DNA of 64,000 bases from NCBI GenBank assembly GCA_947247005.1, contig OX365944.1, positions 18,761,501 to 18,825,500 of the forward strand, given 5' to 3'. A program made the translations under genes and the position numbers. Under the pieces are notes generated by a model. That model saw only the letters and a list, made by a program, of their open reading frames with translations. It was not told where the DNA came from and did no database searches. Positions 45,293-56,842 of this stretch are shown here, piece by piece (the stretch's first letter is position 1; each line of letters starts with the position of its first letter). This DNA comes from Spisula solida (Eukaryota > Mollusca > Bivalvia > Venerida > Mactridae).

Positions 45293-45526
45293 CAGGGTGT
45301 TAAAAAAGCTCGTTCTCAAAATTTCAATTCATATAAAGTTTTATATGAGCTATGTACGCAGTAGACAATGTTAATTTCTTACTCTAATAGCTTCATTTAA
45401 TGCCACAGAGATTTGAACAATGGTAGAACCCTCTGGATTTCAACCTGGAAATAATACAGTCTTCTGAGGTCAGAAAAATAACATATTGAAACTCAATAAT
45501 TGAGAACGAACTTTTTTAACACCCTG
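45293..45526. mobile_element. TIR element with TA target duplication (mariner/Tc1-like MITE)
   Basis: The left end CAGGGTGTTAAAAAAGCTCG is mirrored at the right by CGAACTTTTTTAACACCCTG (one mismatch), and TA lies immediately outside both ends. The 234-bp length and TA duplication fit a non-autonomous Tc1/mariner element. It carries no transposase. Confidence 0.78.
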
Positions 45527-45551
45527 TACTTGAAAATGTCAGTAATGTTAT

Positions 45552-45700
45552 ACAGTAGAACTTCCAATGCCTCAAACAGTGTTTCCCGAACAACCTATAA
45601 ACCTGTTCTTTGGTTCCAGCAATATGATGATGTACAAGTATACAGGTATTTGGTGATGCCTCAAACATGTAGATTCATAGCATTGAGGCATCAAAGTTCA
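45552..45700. mobile_element. TIR element (CAGTAGAACTT ends), copy 1
   Basis: The ends read ACAGTAGAACTTCCAATGCC and TGAGGCATCAAAGTTC, an imperfect inverted pair. Internal words ATGATGTACAAGTATACAG and ATGCCTCAAAC match the larger copy at 47006-47524. Confidence 0.6.
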
Positions 45701-46007
45701 AAAGTATATCCATGTACAGTTTTATACAATGAACAACATGACTGACTGCAGGGGTTCCACTAACTTCTGAATCTGAACAGTCATTTTGATACTTTCAACC
45801 ATTTTATAGGCAAAATTCCCATGATTTTAAGAGAAAATGACCCTTCAACCCAAAATTTTGAGGGTCAAAATGTAAATTCCAAGGGTCATAACTCCTACTC
45901 CTGAGACAGATTGAACCCCTGAATTGGTCATATTGATCCAATAGTGTAAGTTCCAATGAGGTTTCAACACAATAATAAATTATTATATTGTAGTCCAAAA
46001 CAATTGA

Positions 46008-46180
46008 ACTGGCCACTATCTCCCGAAGCATCCCAAGTAGAAATCCCAGCTCAAATTGAGATATTACTCGAATCATAGTCTGAATTAAAAATCAACCTGG
46101 AGTTCAAGCTCCTGAAACTTTACTGTAATAAACTGAGAATAACAGCTCAGATTGAGATACTTCGGGAGATTAGGGCCAGG
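46008..46180. mobile_element. Family-3 MITE, copy 4
   Basis: It begins ACTGGCCACTATCTCCCGAA and ends CTTCGGGAGATTAGGGCCAG, an imperfect inverse. The internal CAGCTCAAATTGAGATATTA matches the other copies. It lies between the NWD-like gene and SLC25A19. Confidence 0.7.
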
Positions 46181-46461
46181 ACTCATAAAAAATAATTACT
46201 CATTAAGTTAGGGACAACCAATATGTACATAGCAATTTGATTGTATCAAATAAAGACAAACATGTTTTTAGTGCATAATGAAGACAATAAAAAATCTAAC
46301 ACAACACAGGGAATTTAATGAATTCAATACATGGACAATTATTGAAAATTTCTGACACTGTTTGACACCCAGATTTACTGTGAAAATTAATAACCAATAT
46401 ACTTGCATAATAAAAAGCCTTAAAAAAACAAACCAAAGAAATAGATGGATATGTATTGTCA

Positions 46462-46768
46462 TACAAGAGGGCCATTGGTCCTAAAGCGCTCACCTGATGA
46501 CTAGCAGTTTAGGCAGAATCAGTATTTGTTATGATATGACCTTGATATTTGATGCAGATTTTACAAATACACACTTTGTGGCCAGGTTTTATGAGGTAAA
46601 AAATGTGACCTCAAGAGTATAAACAAGGGTTTTCTTTGATGTGATCTGGTGACCTAGTTTTTGACCCCAGATGACCCAGTTACAAACTTGACCTAGATTT
46701 AAGAGACAAACGCCGGACATAGGGCAATCACAATAGCTCACCTTGAGCACCTCGTGCTCAGGTGAGCT
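46462..46768. mobile_element. Bivalve-type ACAAGAGGGCCAT element, copy 1
   Basis: It begins ACAAGAGGGCCATTGGTCCT and closes with CTTGAGCACCTCGTGCTCAG followed by GTGAGCT, a short hairpin. The middle shares GTTATGATATGACCTTGATA and GACCTAGTTTTTGACCCCAG with the minus-strand copy at 63230-63532 and with the tandem core at 43098-44312, so all three belong to related families. Confidence 0.7.
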
Positions 46769-47005
46769 AAAAAGTTCAAACCCAAAGGGACTATCATGCA
46801 TACTGGTACCAGTATGTGCAATACAAGTTAATACTTTGTAGTAATATATCATACATTTCATTACAGGAGCAAAAATAAATATAAAAGTATAGAATGTATG
46901 TTCAAAGTAACATAAAACAGCTTATTTCAACATATCAAAGAAACTATGTAACAAATACCATAAAACAATACCATATAAACAACGATTCCGTAAAACATTT
47001 AAATA

Positions 47006-47524
47006 CACAGTGGCACTTTGATGCCTCAAACAGTCTCGGCTCACACCCTAGAAATAGGTTTTTGGTCCCGGCAAAATGGTGATGTACTAGTATACAGTAG
47101 ATGACTTTCTATTTTTTCTACTTAGTACTGCCGACAATCGCTTTCCGATTATTATTGGCAAGTGTCTGACAGGGGCAGTCATAAAATCAATTAAGAGACA
47201 GAGGTGAGATACAAGGAATCGGGGTGCGTTACCCTAGCTCATTTCGAATAGATTCCTTGGTTCTTTAACATGCCCGGTGTACAGCACCGATACACGCGAG
47301 TCTACCTCTGGGTTTCCGACCAGTTCGTCTCTAGTTGGGTGGGAAACAGTGAAAAGCGTTTCAGAAATGACCAGGTGCCCCAGCTGAGATTCAAGATTCG
47401 AACCAGGGACCTCTCGATCAGTAGTCAAGTGCGTTACCACTCAACCACTGTGTCACCCTAAAACTAGTCCATTGCTCAAACTATTTTTTCCAAAGGCAGT
47501 TGGAGGCATCAAAGTTCTACTGTA
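47006..47524. mobile_element. TIR element (CAGTAGAACTT ends), copy 2, interrupted by a SINE
   Basis: The left end ACAGTGGCACTTTGATGCCT and right end GGAGGCATCAAAGTTCTACT form an inverted pair. The internal part GGTGATGTACTAGTATACAG matches copy 1 at 45552. The tRNA-derived SINE at 47207-47457 sits inside, so the TIR element is the older insertion. Confidence 0.65.
47207..47457 (-). mobile_element. tRNA-derived SINE, copy 2 (minus), nested
   Basis: It matches the copy at 25970-26212 along its whole length: GATACAAGGAATC, GGTGCGTTACCCTAGCT, TTCTTTAACATGCCCGGTGT and CCTCTCGATCAGTAGTCAAG. On the minus strand the B-box word is GGTTCGAATCTTG. A frame of 60-70 codons on each strand runs through it and is not a gene. 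Confidence 0.72.
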
Positions 47525-47647
47525 CAAGTAATAATTTATAATATAATATAACCATAGTGGTCACCTGGGTTAAGCAATCATCTGAATGAATGATTTTTAT
47601 ATTAAATACACCTGTCTTAAATAGCTACTGTCAAGTAATCTATATTC

Positions 47648-47709
47648 ATTGGGGATTTAATTTCGGGGATTTCGTGGATGACCTTAACCACAAAAATAAA
47701 TCCCCAATG
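47648..47709. repeat. Short hairpin with CATTGGGGATTTA ends
   Basis: CATTGGGGATTTAATTT at the left is mirrored by AAATAAATCCCCAATG at the right around a 28-base centre containing TCGTGGATGACCTTAACCAC. It lies 18 bp beyond the stop codon of SLC25A19 (which is on the minus strand), so it would fall in the 3' UTR of that gene. Confidence 0.65.
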
Positions 47710-47726
47710 TAAAATTATTATATCAA

Positions 47727-50700
47727 TCAACTGTGCCTAATCGAAAGAACATAACAGACCTGATCATACACAAAAAATATGGTCCCTGAAACAAACACAG
47801 CTTTAAGTAAACTGGGACACAGTCCTTTATATAAACCAATGAAGCCCTCCTCTTGTATTAAACTCTTCCAACAGTGAACCAGTCCATCATATTTTGATAC
47901 TCTTCCAAACGATCTTCTCGCTTCTTCAAATCCTTGTATCTGTAAGCGTTTCTTTGTTAAGTCCATCGGATAAACTATAAGTTTGCCGAGGAAACCAGAA
48001 CAAGAGCCACATATAAAACTCTCCGCTGGTCCTGAAATATATGAAAACCATGATGATGTCCAAATTACATCCTATATTACTCAATAGATGGAATCCAGAA
48101 TTCACAAGATTTGGGGTTTTCCTCTAATTAACATGAGGTACAAATAATATTGAACTTAATCCTTTGCTAATGCTATTATAATTTTTAATAAGAGCACCGC
48201 CTAGGAGTGCTGGATGCTCGACTTAATAGTACACTTGCTCATCTGTGAGTGAAATTCTAAAAGTAACAAGGGCAGATAAATATAGGTCACAGGGTTACCA
48301 GCCTTGCCAGTATGAACTCCCCTTGTGATGGTGAATAACTATGTTGTGTTTCAAGTGGATACCTTTGATAGTCTTTGAGAAAATGACTTTGGCAATAAAC
48401 TAAACCAACGCACATGCAGACGATCCTGTCACGACAATGGCTCAACTTTTTTCTTCATAAAGTCGAGCTAAAAATAAGCATAGCTCATTCCAATGGTTCA
48501 TATATGAATATTTATAGCATGAAAGTGTTGGTAACAGTAAAAGTTGTTTGTACCGCAGGATTAGTGTGGAAAACCCGATTGCATTGAATTCCGGAATAAA
48601 TCTATTGAAATCCTTCTACACGAGTAAGAGATAAAGAGAGGATACAAAAAAGAAAACCAAAAATACCGTTCCCCTCATGTGTGAAAGTGACTTTTTACTA
48701 TTTTAATGTAACAACGACCAAGCAATAAGTTGGACATCTGACATTAAAACTGTTTATTTTAAGATTGCAACATTATTATGAATGTATAATCCAGTTAGGA
48801 TCTGGTGACAGTGACGTAGCCGTTTATGTGTACACACAACCATTGCTTGAATAGGTAGTGTGATTATACTTTCTTAGTTTAGCATTGAAATTATGGCTGT
48901 CTGTTTAAGCCTTTATAATTGGTTTTACACCGTAATAGTGGACCCGACCACTGTGTCACTGTATTTTTACCCTGACTGGACTATGCTGTATATATTCCTT
49001 ATTATGATTGATTTGTTTTATCTTGATATATTTGATGTCACTGTTGTTGTATACATTATGTAAATGTGTTTAAGTTTGAAGAGGCTCATAGAGAAGATTG
49101 GAAAGATGCCAAACTATGTTGCATCTATAAATAAGTCGTTATTATTATTATATTATTATTATTATAAATAATAAAGACTAACAGCATGTTCTGATCATTT
49201 GGCTAATGTGATAAATACTGCGCAGCTATCAAGTAATCTTACAACTCAATGGACATTGCGTTATATGTCGAAAATATGCCGACATTCATGACATCAATGA
49301 ATACACATTTAAACACTTTTGTAGGTGAAAAATAAAAGGACTATCACTGTAGTTGTGTTGATTAGTAAGGCCGTACCACCTCTCAATGCTGATGCTATAC
49401 CGCATCTCGCTTGACCTAACAGTCTTGCGAGATACGGCATTACACAAGCAACTCTAGGTAATACGGATACGGCCAATGGATCAACACACTGCAGTGATAT
49501 TCTGTACATATAATGTAAGCCACATACATGTAATAACTAATAGATGGATGAACAGACAGATGATGAATACAGATCACTTAATGTCACAGAAGACATAACT
49601 ATAAAGACATTTACCTGGATGATGTCCCTTTGGCAAGTTAAACGCTTGTTTCCAAATGTTTTGAAACAAAGCATAGAAGCCAAACTGCAACCCCATCTGT
49701 GGAGCAACCCCTAATATGGAAGGTGTCAGCCCTTTATAAAATCCTCTGACCCCTTCATTTTGTACGATACAGCGAGCAGCATGATAAAAGGATGAGTATA
49801 TCTGAAAACCAGAAATAGCAAAACCACAATTAGGGGACAATTTTCATCAATCTCATTAAAACCAGACCCTTATTATGCTTCACTACTTTAAGCTGATATA
49901 AGATCTGACAACACTCTGTATGGGGTCATATCGATGTGACGTTTACATCATCCAATCAAATCGCTTCTTTCACAAATCTGAATGTGCAGTGAAAGTCTGC
50001 TAAGGCTATGTGACGTCATTGTACACCAGAGAGATCATTTGAACATGACCTCTTACAGAGTGAAATCAGATTCTTTATCAGCGCAAAGTAGTGAAGCGTA
50101 ATGGAGCAAATGTTAGGATCAGATTTTAATGAGTTTGAATTTTAATGTGCTGAAATTTGTAAATTATTTATCAACTTTATAAAAACTATTTTATTTTTTT
50201 AAGTAAAAATATCACAATAAAACTCCAAAATATTAACTAAAATCCCAAACCATGAAATGTAATGCCTACAAATGTTTATTCTTTTATATATTGTGGATGT
50301 TAACACTAGGATCATTAGTAAATGTTGTAATATTTTATGTTAACATTTTTCACAGCCACAAATTTTTAAATGCTAGTTCTCATCCAAAACGCATCTCATT
50401 TCATGATTTGAGCAGGTTTTCATTAATCACTATCTACCTTTATTCTACAAATTATTCGTCAGTCATACCTTGGCATGGCATTATGTTTGCAGTTTAGGAA
50501 AGAAAATAAGCAAAACATTTTAGGTCAAAAAAGGCATTTGTGCAAATATTAGCAACATGTGAATGATTTATCTCTAAAAAGCTGGGTGATCTTTTAGTAA
50601 TGTAAATAATTAGTCCCCTACCGGTTTTTGACCGGAGGGGACTATTGGTTTATCCGTCCGTCCGTCAAAAAACCTGGATCCTGACATAACTGAAACAGTT

Positions 50701-53285
50701 TCCAAGCTAGGTTTATGAAACTTGGTATGTGGATAAGGGACATACGTGGATTATGCACATCTAAAAATATTTCGATTCTGACAAAAATTGTGGTTGCTAT
50801 GGCAACAGAAACATTGAAAATGGCTACAAACCGGTAGGGGACTTCTGTATTGCTTGCAATTCTTAATGACTTGTTTAAAACTGAAATACCTTAGGATTAC
50901 CCTGAGCAACAAAGCGAGTCCTGAGAACATCTAAAGGTTGTACAGTGACTGTAGCCACACACGCAGACATGGCACCACATACCAGATGTATCAAGGGTTT
51001 ATAATCTGTCCCATAGTTCCTTGGTAATACTTGACACACTCGTTTTGTTATCAACTCAAAGGCTGTAAACTAATAATAGAAAATAAAAGTTTCGTTCATG
51101 CAGAGTAGTTTGCAATGACATACTGTAGTCATAAAATTCCCACGGTCAATAGAACGTGCGCTCCAGTCTCGCTTGACTACTAGAAAAGCAAACAAGGAGG
51201 CGGAATTGCATCAGTGGCAGAATTGCATCAGTAGTGGAATTGAATAGCACCCACTTCAATCATTGCTTGTCTTGGTTCAACTCTGTGGCCACTTCATATC
51301 AAAGACAAACTAATAACAAATCTGTCAATAACCATTGATGGGTGTATGAAACAGATTTAATCAAAACTTTCCTAAGACAAATACAGTAAAATACCATCAA
51401 CTCAAAATAATTATTAAGGACGATAGTGAGTGATTTTATTATTGAGGCTTTTATAAGGTTTGTATTAGGTGTAAATCTGTTTGGTTCTGGTATACATACA
51501 TGTACCTACCCTTAAACTTTACTCTCGTTCTTTTTGGGAGAAAAAACACTACATTTTCTTTATTTTTTATAATTTTCGAAAGGGTAGCTCTTTCACTATG
51601 TAAAAATTTACAAAAAGTCCAACCAACCTGTCCTAGTTATTGAGCATGTTACTAGAAGGAAACAGACAATTTTAGGCCTTACATTTAGATGCATCAATTT
51701 ATAGATCCTCATCAATATAGTTTCAGAATACCTGTACAACTCCGTAGCCTATAGAAAGGACTTGAGCAGGAATATGACCCTTCCATAAAGCACTGTATCC
51801 CTCGTCCTTCACGATACACCGGAAAGCTTGGTATATACTCTGATACTTTGAACTCGAACTTTTCTTTGAGATTGGTTCCTCCTGCAACTGTAATACAGAT
51901 CAGGTCAGTTTTAAAAAATGCTGAGCATATCGCAGGCATATGAGTGCTTCCACCCGTATAAGAACCAGGATCGCCAGATTTGAAGGCAAGCCCGCTATCC
52001 TAAGAGCTACGGAGGCACACTTAGAATGTTTTACTGACTTAAGTAGGGAATGGAAATCTAACAACAGTTACTTTGGGCGCACTAGGTCACTCACACAAAG
52101 ACAAGTGGGCAGCCTACATTGTATGGCACTTTCTGCCCATTTGTTATTTAGCTGTTCCCACTTCCAGAGGGTTAAATGTTCATAAAAAATCTTTAAACCT
52201 AAAAGTAAAAGAATGACCTTACTGAAAATTGAGAAATATTAGCCTGACATGAATTTCTGTTTTACACCCAAATATTATGTTTTGTGCAGTGGTTCAAAAT
52301 ATGGTTTTACAAAAACTCATGGTGTCAAAGGGTCCATAGGAGGGTCTCAATGAAGAAGGGTATTTCTGAATTTGTGGAAATTGCATACATAATAAATCTT
52401 TCACAGGGCTACTTGGATAAGATATTCAAGTCAACACTTTGGCGTAGGTTCGAATTACGTTTAATGATAAAGGTGAAGAATAAAGAAACCTAAAACAAAC
52501 CTAGAATACAATAATTTAGTAATTTAGACAAATAAGTTTTAACCAATACATAATTTCACATTAATGAAGAATTTCACGCCTTTCATACAACATATAAAAC
52601 AGACAAGACAATTGGACAACAGGACAAAACAACAAGTTTAAGAACAGGTTTCACATAACACGCATGGACACTCATACTAATTGCCCTCCTCGGCAACTTC
52701 CGTCATTGCCCGTAACCCACGAACAATGACGAAGATCTCCGATTTGGTCAATCAGCAGACGACAGAACAAGACGATACGATACAGTATTTACAAGAAACG
52801 GCGCATGCGCGATAAAGATAAACATAGTTTGCCGCATTAACCGAGCGGTGTTACCGCTAAAATGTCACACCGTGACAAATCTGTTAACTTAATACAATGT
52901 ATTAGCAACAACTAAACATTATGAAAATCACCAAGTTCACTGTATACTTTTTTTTTCACTGGTTTCCAGCTCAGTTAGAAAGAAACTTATCATGCATTAT
53001 AATAATAATAATAAAGACTTTATGTATAGAGGGAACATACTTGACATAATTGTCAATCTGCCGTAAGGCCCTCAACAGTCAAACATTGAAACAACAGAAA
53101 CATGACATCAATAAATCTAATGACCCTGCACAAAATATCACGCGTACGGATATATGCATTACCTGGAATCTAATCTTAAGTACATCACAAGGTTGAGTGA
53201 TTGCCCTGGCAACACCATTACTGACAGCCCCAGCTATGACATAGTCATGTTCTGCAAGTTTCAAATCCGGATTGTAACCAACCAT
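47727..53285 (-). CDS. SLC25A19: Mitochondrial thiamine pyrophosphate carrier (SLC25A19)
   Basis: Five exons in minus order: 53163-53285, 51732-51887, 50890-51069, 49615-49801 and 47727-48031; total 951 nt, 316 aa plus stop, close to the 320 aa of the human protein. The protein imports thiamine pyrophosphate, the cofactor of pyruvate and oxoglutarate dehydrogenases, across the inner mitochondrial membrane. It begins MVGYNPDLKL (human starts MVGYDP). The three carrier signatures are QPCDVLKIRF, QPLDVLRTRF and YPMDLTKKRLQ, one per module. Other family marks are WKGHIPAQVLSIGYG, FYKGLTPSILGVAPQMGLQF and LYKGLCPSLLKAVF. All junctions are in phase with GT-AG borders. The closing FFVYDQVCYVLSIRHS aligns with the human end FFSYEFFCNVFH. 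The gene looks intact. Confidence 0.94.
48785..48984. mobile_element. Family-2 TIR MITE, copy 5
   Basis: The copy starts TATAATCCAGTTAGGATCTG and ends CCTGACTGGACTATG, with the same interior as the copies in the NWD introns, including AAGCCTTTATAATTGGTTTT. It lies in SLC25A19 intron 4, followed by an ATT-rich tract at about 49137-49172. Confidence 0.8.
50612..50843. mobile_element. TIR element with GTCCCCTACCGG ends
   Basis: AGTCCCCTACCGGTTT at the left is mirrored by AAACCGGTAGGGGACT at the right; GACCGGAGGGGAC lies just inside. The interior has CCGTCCGTCCGTCA and GTGGTTGCTATGGCAACAG. The latter block also occurs (as GTGGTTGCTATGGAAACGG) near 62818, a decayed relative. It lies in SLC25A19 intron 3, ending 47 bp before exon 3 in plus coordinates. 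Confidence 0.75.
52997..53101 (-). mobile_element. Retroelement 3' tail with (TTA)n end, copy 2
   Basis: The minus-strand sequence runs GTTTCTGTTGTTTCAATGTT, then TGACTGTTGAGGGCC, GGCAGATTGACA and AAAGTCTTTATTATTATT, the same order as at 16294-16393. It sits in SLC25A19 intron 1, about 60 bp from the exon 1 donor and in sense with that gene. Confidence 0.65.
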
Positions 53286-53304
53286 TACACAGTTTACATA
53301 TCAA

Positions 53305-53315
53305 GACGCCATTTT
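53305..53315 (-). promoter_or_regulatory. YY1-like site and tiny uORF upstream of SLC25A19
   Basis: AAAATGGCGTC on the minus strand is close to the YY1 consensus (AANATGGCGGC) and lies about 20-30 bp upstream of the start codon. The ATG in it opens a three-codon frame (ATG GCG TCT TGA) before the SLC25A19 ATG. Whether this is DNA-level control or a uORF depends on where transcription starts. Confidence 0.3.
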
Positions 53316-53669
53316 CTGTGCAAGTGTATTACTCATAGACAATCTGAATATAGAATAGAATTTACATGGCAAATAATTTACATGTATCAAATTGTGAGAA
53401 AAATGTGGGACTCACCAGGGCTCAAATCGTGTGGTTTTATCAAAGCACTCACGAAAAATTAAATCTTAAAGTTACGCTTAAATTTGAATTCTTTGTAATT
53501 CTTCAACAACTGAAAATCTGTGACAGATATGGTTTGTAGGGGTTCAATAACTGAATCATTATTAGCATTTCAGATCCCATAACCACACTTTTTTATAATT
53601 GTAAACAATTTATAAAGAATTTAAATTTGATTGTAAGTTTACACTTTTCTTAAGTGCTTTGATTAAATA

Positions 53670-53727
53670 GTACCCTGGACCCTTCACTTACAAGGCAAAT
53701 GCTCTACCGACTGAGCTATCCAGACGC
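53670..53727 (-). repeat. tRNA-like sequence with a broken T arm
   Basis: On the minus strand GCGTCTGGATAGCTCAGTCG starts a good A box. An anticodon-like loop CTTGTAA (TGT) follows, and then GGTCCAGGGTAC where the T arm should be. The B box is lost, so this is a tRNA pseudogene or SINE head, not an active tRNA gene. Confidence 0.45.
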
Positions 53728-54462
53728 TGAAGCACTCTCTTACCTATATTGTGAACATGCATGTACACAATATTTATGGCCAAAAACCCCAAGAAATGTT
53801 TGTAAAATATGTATACCCCATGGAAGCTAGATATATTGTCATTGATTTTAAAGGTCACAGTGATCTTGACCTATATAAGAAGGAGTCAACTCCTATTGCC
53901 AACCAAGGTTCAGGATCCTAGGGCCAAGCATTGTTGAGTTATTGATAGGAAATGGATCTACCGACTGATTCACAAACACACACAAACCAATACATAATCA
54001 TACCCCTCCATCATCAAGAATGGTGTACATGTAGAGCTACTTTTATATATAATATCTAACAATCCAGGCATTCATAAAAAGTCATATAGAAGAAGAAGAG
54101 TTTATTTCAAATTTTTGATAGAACGGACAACAAACAAAAAGTCACGTTATGCTAGGAAAGGGCTTGCTTCAATAAATGCTTCTTAGTGGATGAAGCGAAA
54201 AAAAATTTATATGCTATCAAAGCAGTCCGTTTCACAAGAAAGTGCTCGTTACACATCTACATCTACATAATACGTTAAGCTGTCAGACTTGACAATTATT
54301 TAAGTGTTGAGAAACGGTATGCTATCAGTGAGCACTGCTTAATTGCTGGTAGCGTGTTGTTGCATAGACATAGCAAAGCGCTACCACAAATCGTTCGGTA
54401 GTGCCTTAGTTAGGCAATGGGCTCCCTGTCAAGTGCTACCAAAAAGCGCTCGGTACTACAGT

Positions 54463-54506
54463 ACGGTACGGTACGGTACGGTACGGTACAGTACAGTACA
54501 GTACAG
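54463..54506. repeat. Pentanucleotide microsatellite (GTACG)n/(GTACA)n
   Basis: About five GGTAC-type units are followed by about four AGTAC-type units. The run is fully palindromic at the GTAC level. It lies about 1.2 kb upstream of the SLC25A19 start. Confidence 0.8.
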
Positions 54507-56794
54507 AACAGTAGCACCAAAGGGCCCCTCAGTTTCAGAGTCCCTTAAATAAGTCAAGGCAAGTGGACTTGTCACAATGATCTAGACATTATTTATAAGA
54601 TTCTTATGCAGATAGTATTAAAACAGCAATATAACATACAAAGCCTCACCAATATTCAACTTACCAAATGTTATTAAACATGTGCAAACATAATTTCTCA
54701 TTTGACTTCCAAATGTTTACAAAAAGTGATTTGCACGTTAGTAGCGGTTTTCATGAACCGTTTTATTTTGCGGGAAATGAGGTCGTATATATCCATTCGT
54801 ACTAATATATTTCGCACTTACAAATTGTCACTTGCAAAAAGTACACCGTCCGATCCTCTTCTTGGGCGATCAGATTAGATTTATGACCCACTTATGATTT
54901 TAACTTTAAGTACTTATTTCGAAAAAAAAATGTATTGAACAGTATTCGTCTGTCGGTCTCTACGCGATGTCTAGAGATATGCTTGAAGCCTATTCTCGAT
55001 ATCGACATTACTCAATAAAACCCGTTTTTCCGGAACCGAAATTTCACGGTCAGGGGGTTAGCGAGCAATAAGCGGTATATCGGGAGTGTATATAATTATT
55101 CTTTTTTCAACGTTTAAACATGAAAAACATATAAACTAATTATTACACATTATCATTAAACATCTTTGTTTTTAAACTTTAGCAAGAATTATCCTAAAAA
55201 ATGCTTTATATTTAAAATATTGCATTTTATTCTACACTGCCGCTTCCGTAGCTCGATACCGATGGCGAGAAAATATACGCATTTTTCAAGTTAAACATAT
55301 TATTTTGGCGAAAATATTGTCAGCGAGGTCGTAAAATTGTGTTGTCATTGTTTACTAGTAAGACTTTTTACAAATTCTTGTCATTTGCCTTAAATAATCG
55401 CGATTATTGTACCTGGTTGCTCTATACATGTATATTTAGGTCTTTGCTATATCTCACCCATCAATTTCATGGCCTACATTGCCTAAGCATCATTAAATAC
55501 GTTAGATTGGTTGAATTATAAATTGCAGAGTGACTTGGTTGGACAGTTGTATGTAATGAATGTCATAAATATTGTATTACAAATGTAATACAAACAAAAC
55601 CCTACTCACTTGAAGACAAAATATGATATCCTTATCGGTGCGTCCAAAAAAATGAATAACTTTTTTTATAAAACACCGAGGCTTTTTAAACGACCTTGTA
55701 AAGTACGATATCTAGGCCCTAGCTATTAATATATAAATAACTATACTTGGTGCGATGTTTTTGTTTAAAGAAACAAATGTATAGATGAATACCTTAATTA
55801 ATTATTTCCTGGCATTAGTGAAAAAGAAAAACTATTTCCTCTTTCACTTTTTACGTGCAATTTCATCTGTGCTCAGTAGTATCGAAACAGATCTATATTT
55901 TACACGCTAGTTAACATCATCTAAATTCTTGATGGATGCGATATATCGTAATCAGTGTGGAATTAATTTCTTAAACATACTGATTTATGTTACCATTCTA
56001 TCTAAATGTTGCGACATACTGGTCAGCGGCGCTATATAAATCTGAACGTTTACACGTGCTCATCGTCGGGCCCCACGTTTACCCAGGCCTGCTACGCTGC
56101 TGATCAAGGAAACGGAATATGATACCGTGCGTTCCGACGATGACACCTGCTATACGTATGACCTTTCGGTATGGATATCATGAGTAGGCGCGGTGTGAGA
56201 GAGGCGTGTATTTCATGTGAATCACCTCGATGGAGACCTCTTTAAGAAAAATAACCTATGATCAGTGCATTTGGCTAATTCATAAATGAAGCATCAAAAA
56301 AAAGAAAAAAAATATTTAACTGCTCTATCTGGCATCAGGCCAAAACAGTCAAACAAAATACATGTAGTATTAAACTTCAATCAATTTAGGGTATGGACCC
56401 TTAGTTAACACGTATGTGCATTACATATAACGTTTGGTCAGCGGACATGCGGCTGTAAATTACATCGTCATGGAGACGGTCAAGTTAGTGCTAATTGTAA
56501 TTCGCAAGGTCAGTGGTAGATATTTGATTCCTCCTCCAATTTAGGAGAGGATAAACAACATAGTTATAGACGCACAGTCAAATACATTATATACATACTT
56601 CTAAAATTAAAAGTATTTATGTAGCAGTACAATTTTAATACCTTTACTTCTAATTTTTAAAAACTTAAAGTGCAGGAAAGTGCATGATTTTGATTCGAAA
56701 AGGCAACACTCATTATAATAAGTACATTATACATTTCTATAAATAAGTATACCCATGACATACATAGATGTTTTCGCTTAATTCACATCCACCC

Positions 56795-56842
56795 AACGCA
56801 CACACGCGCACCACACACGCACGCGCATACACACGCACACAA
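56795..56842. repeat. CA/CG-rich low-complexity run
   Basis: Alternating ACACACGC words make a short purine-pyrimidine alternating tract, the kind of DNA that can adopt Z form. It lies in the intergenic region 1.5 kb upstream of ANKHD1. Confidence 0.7.
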
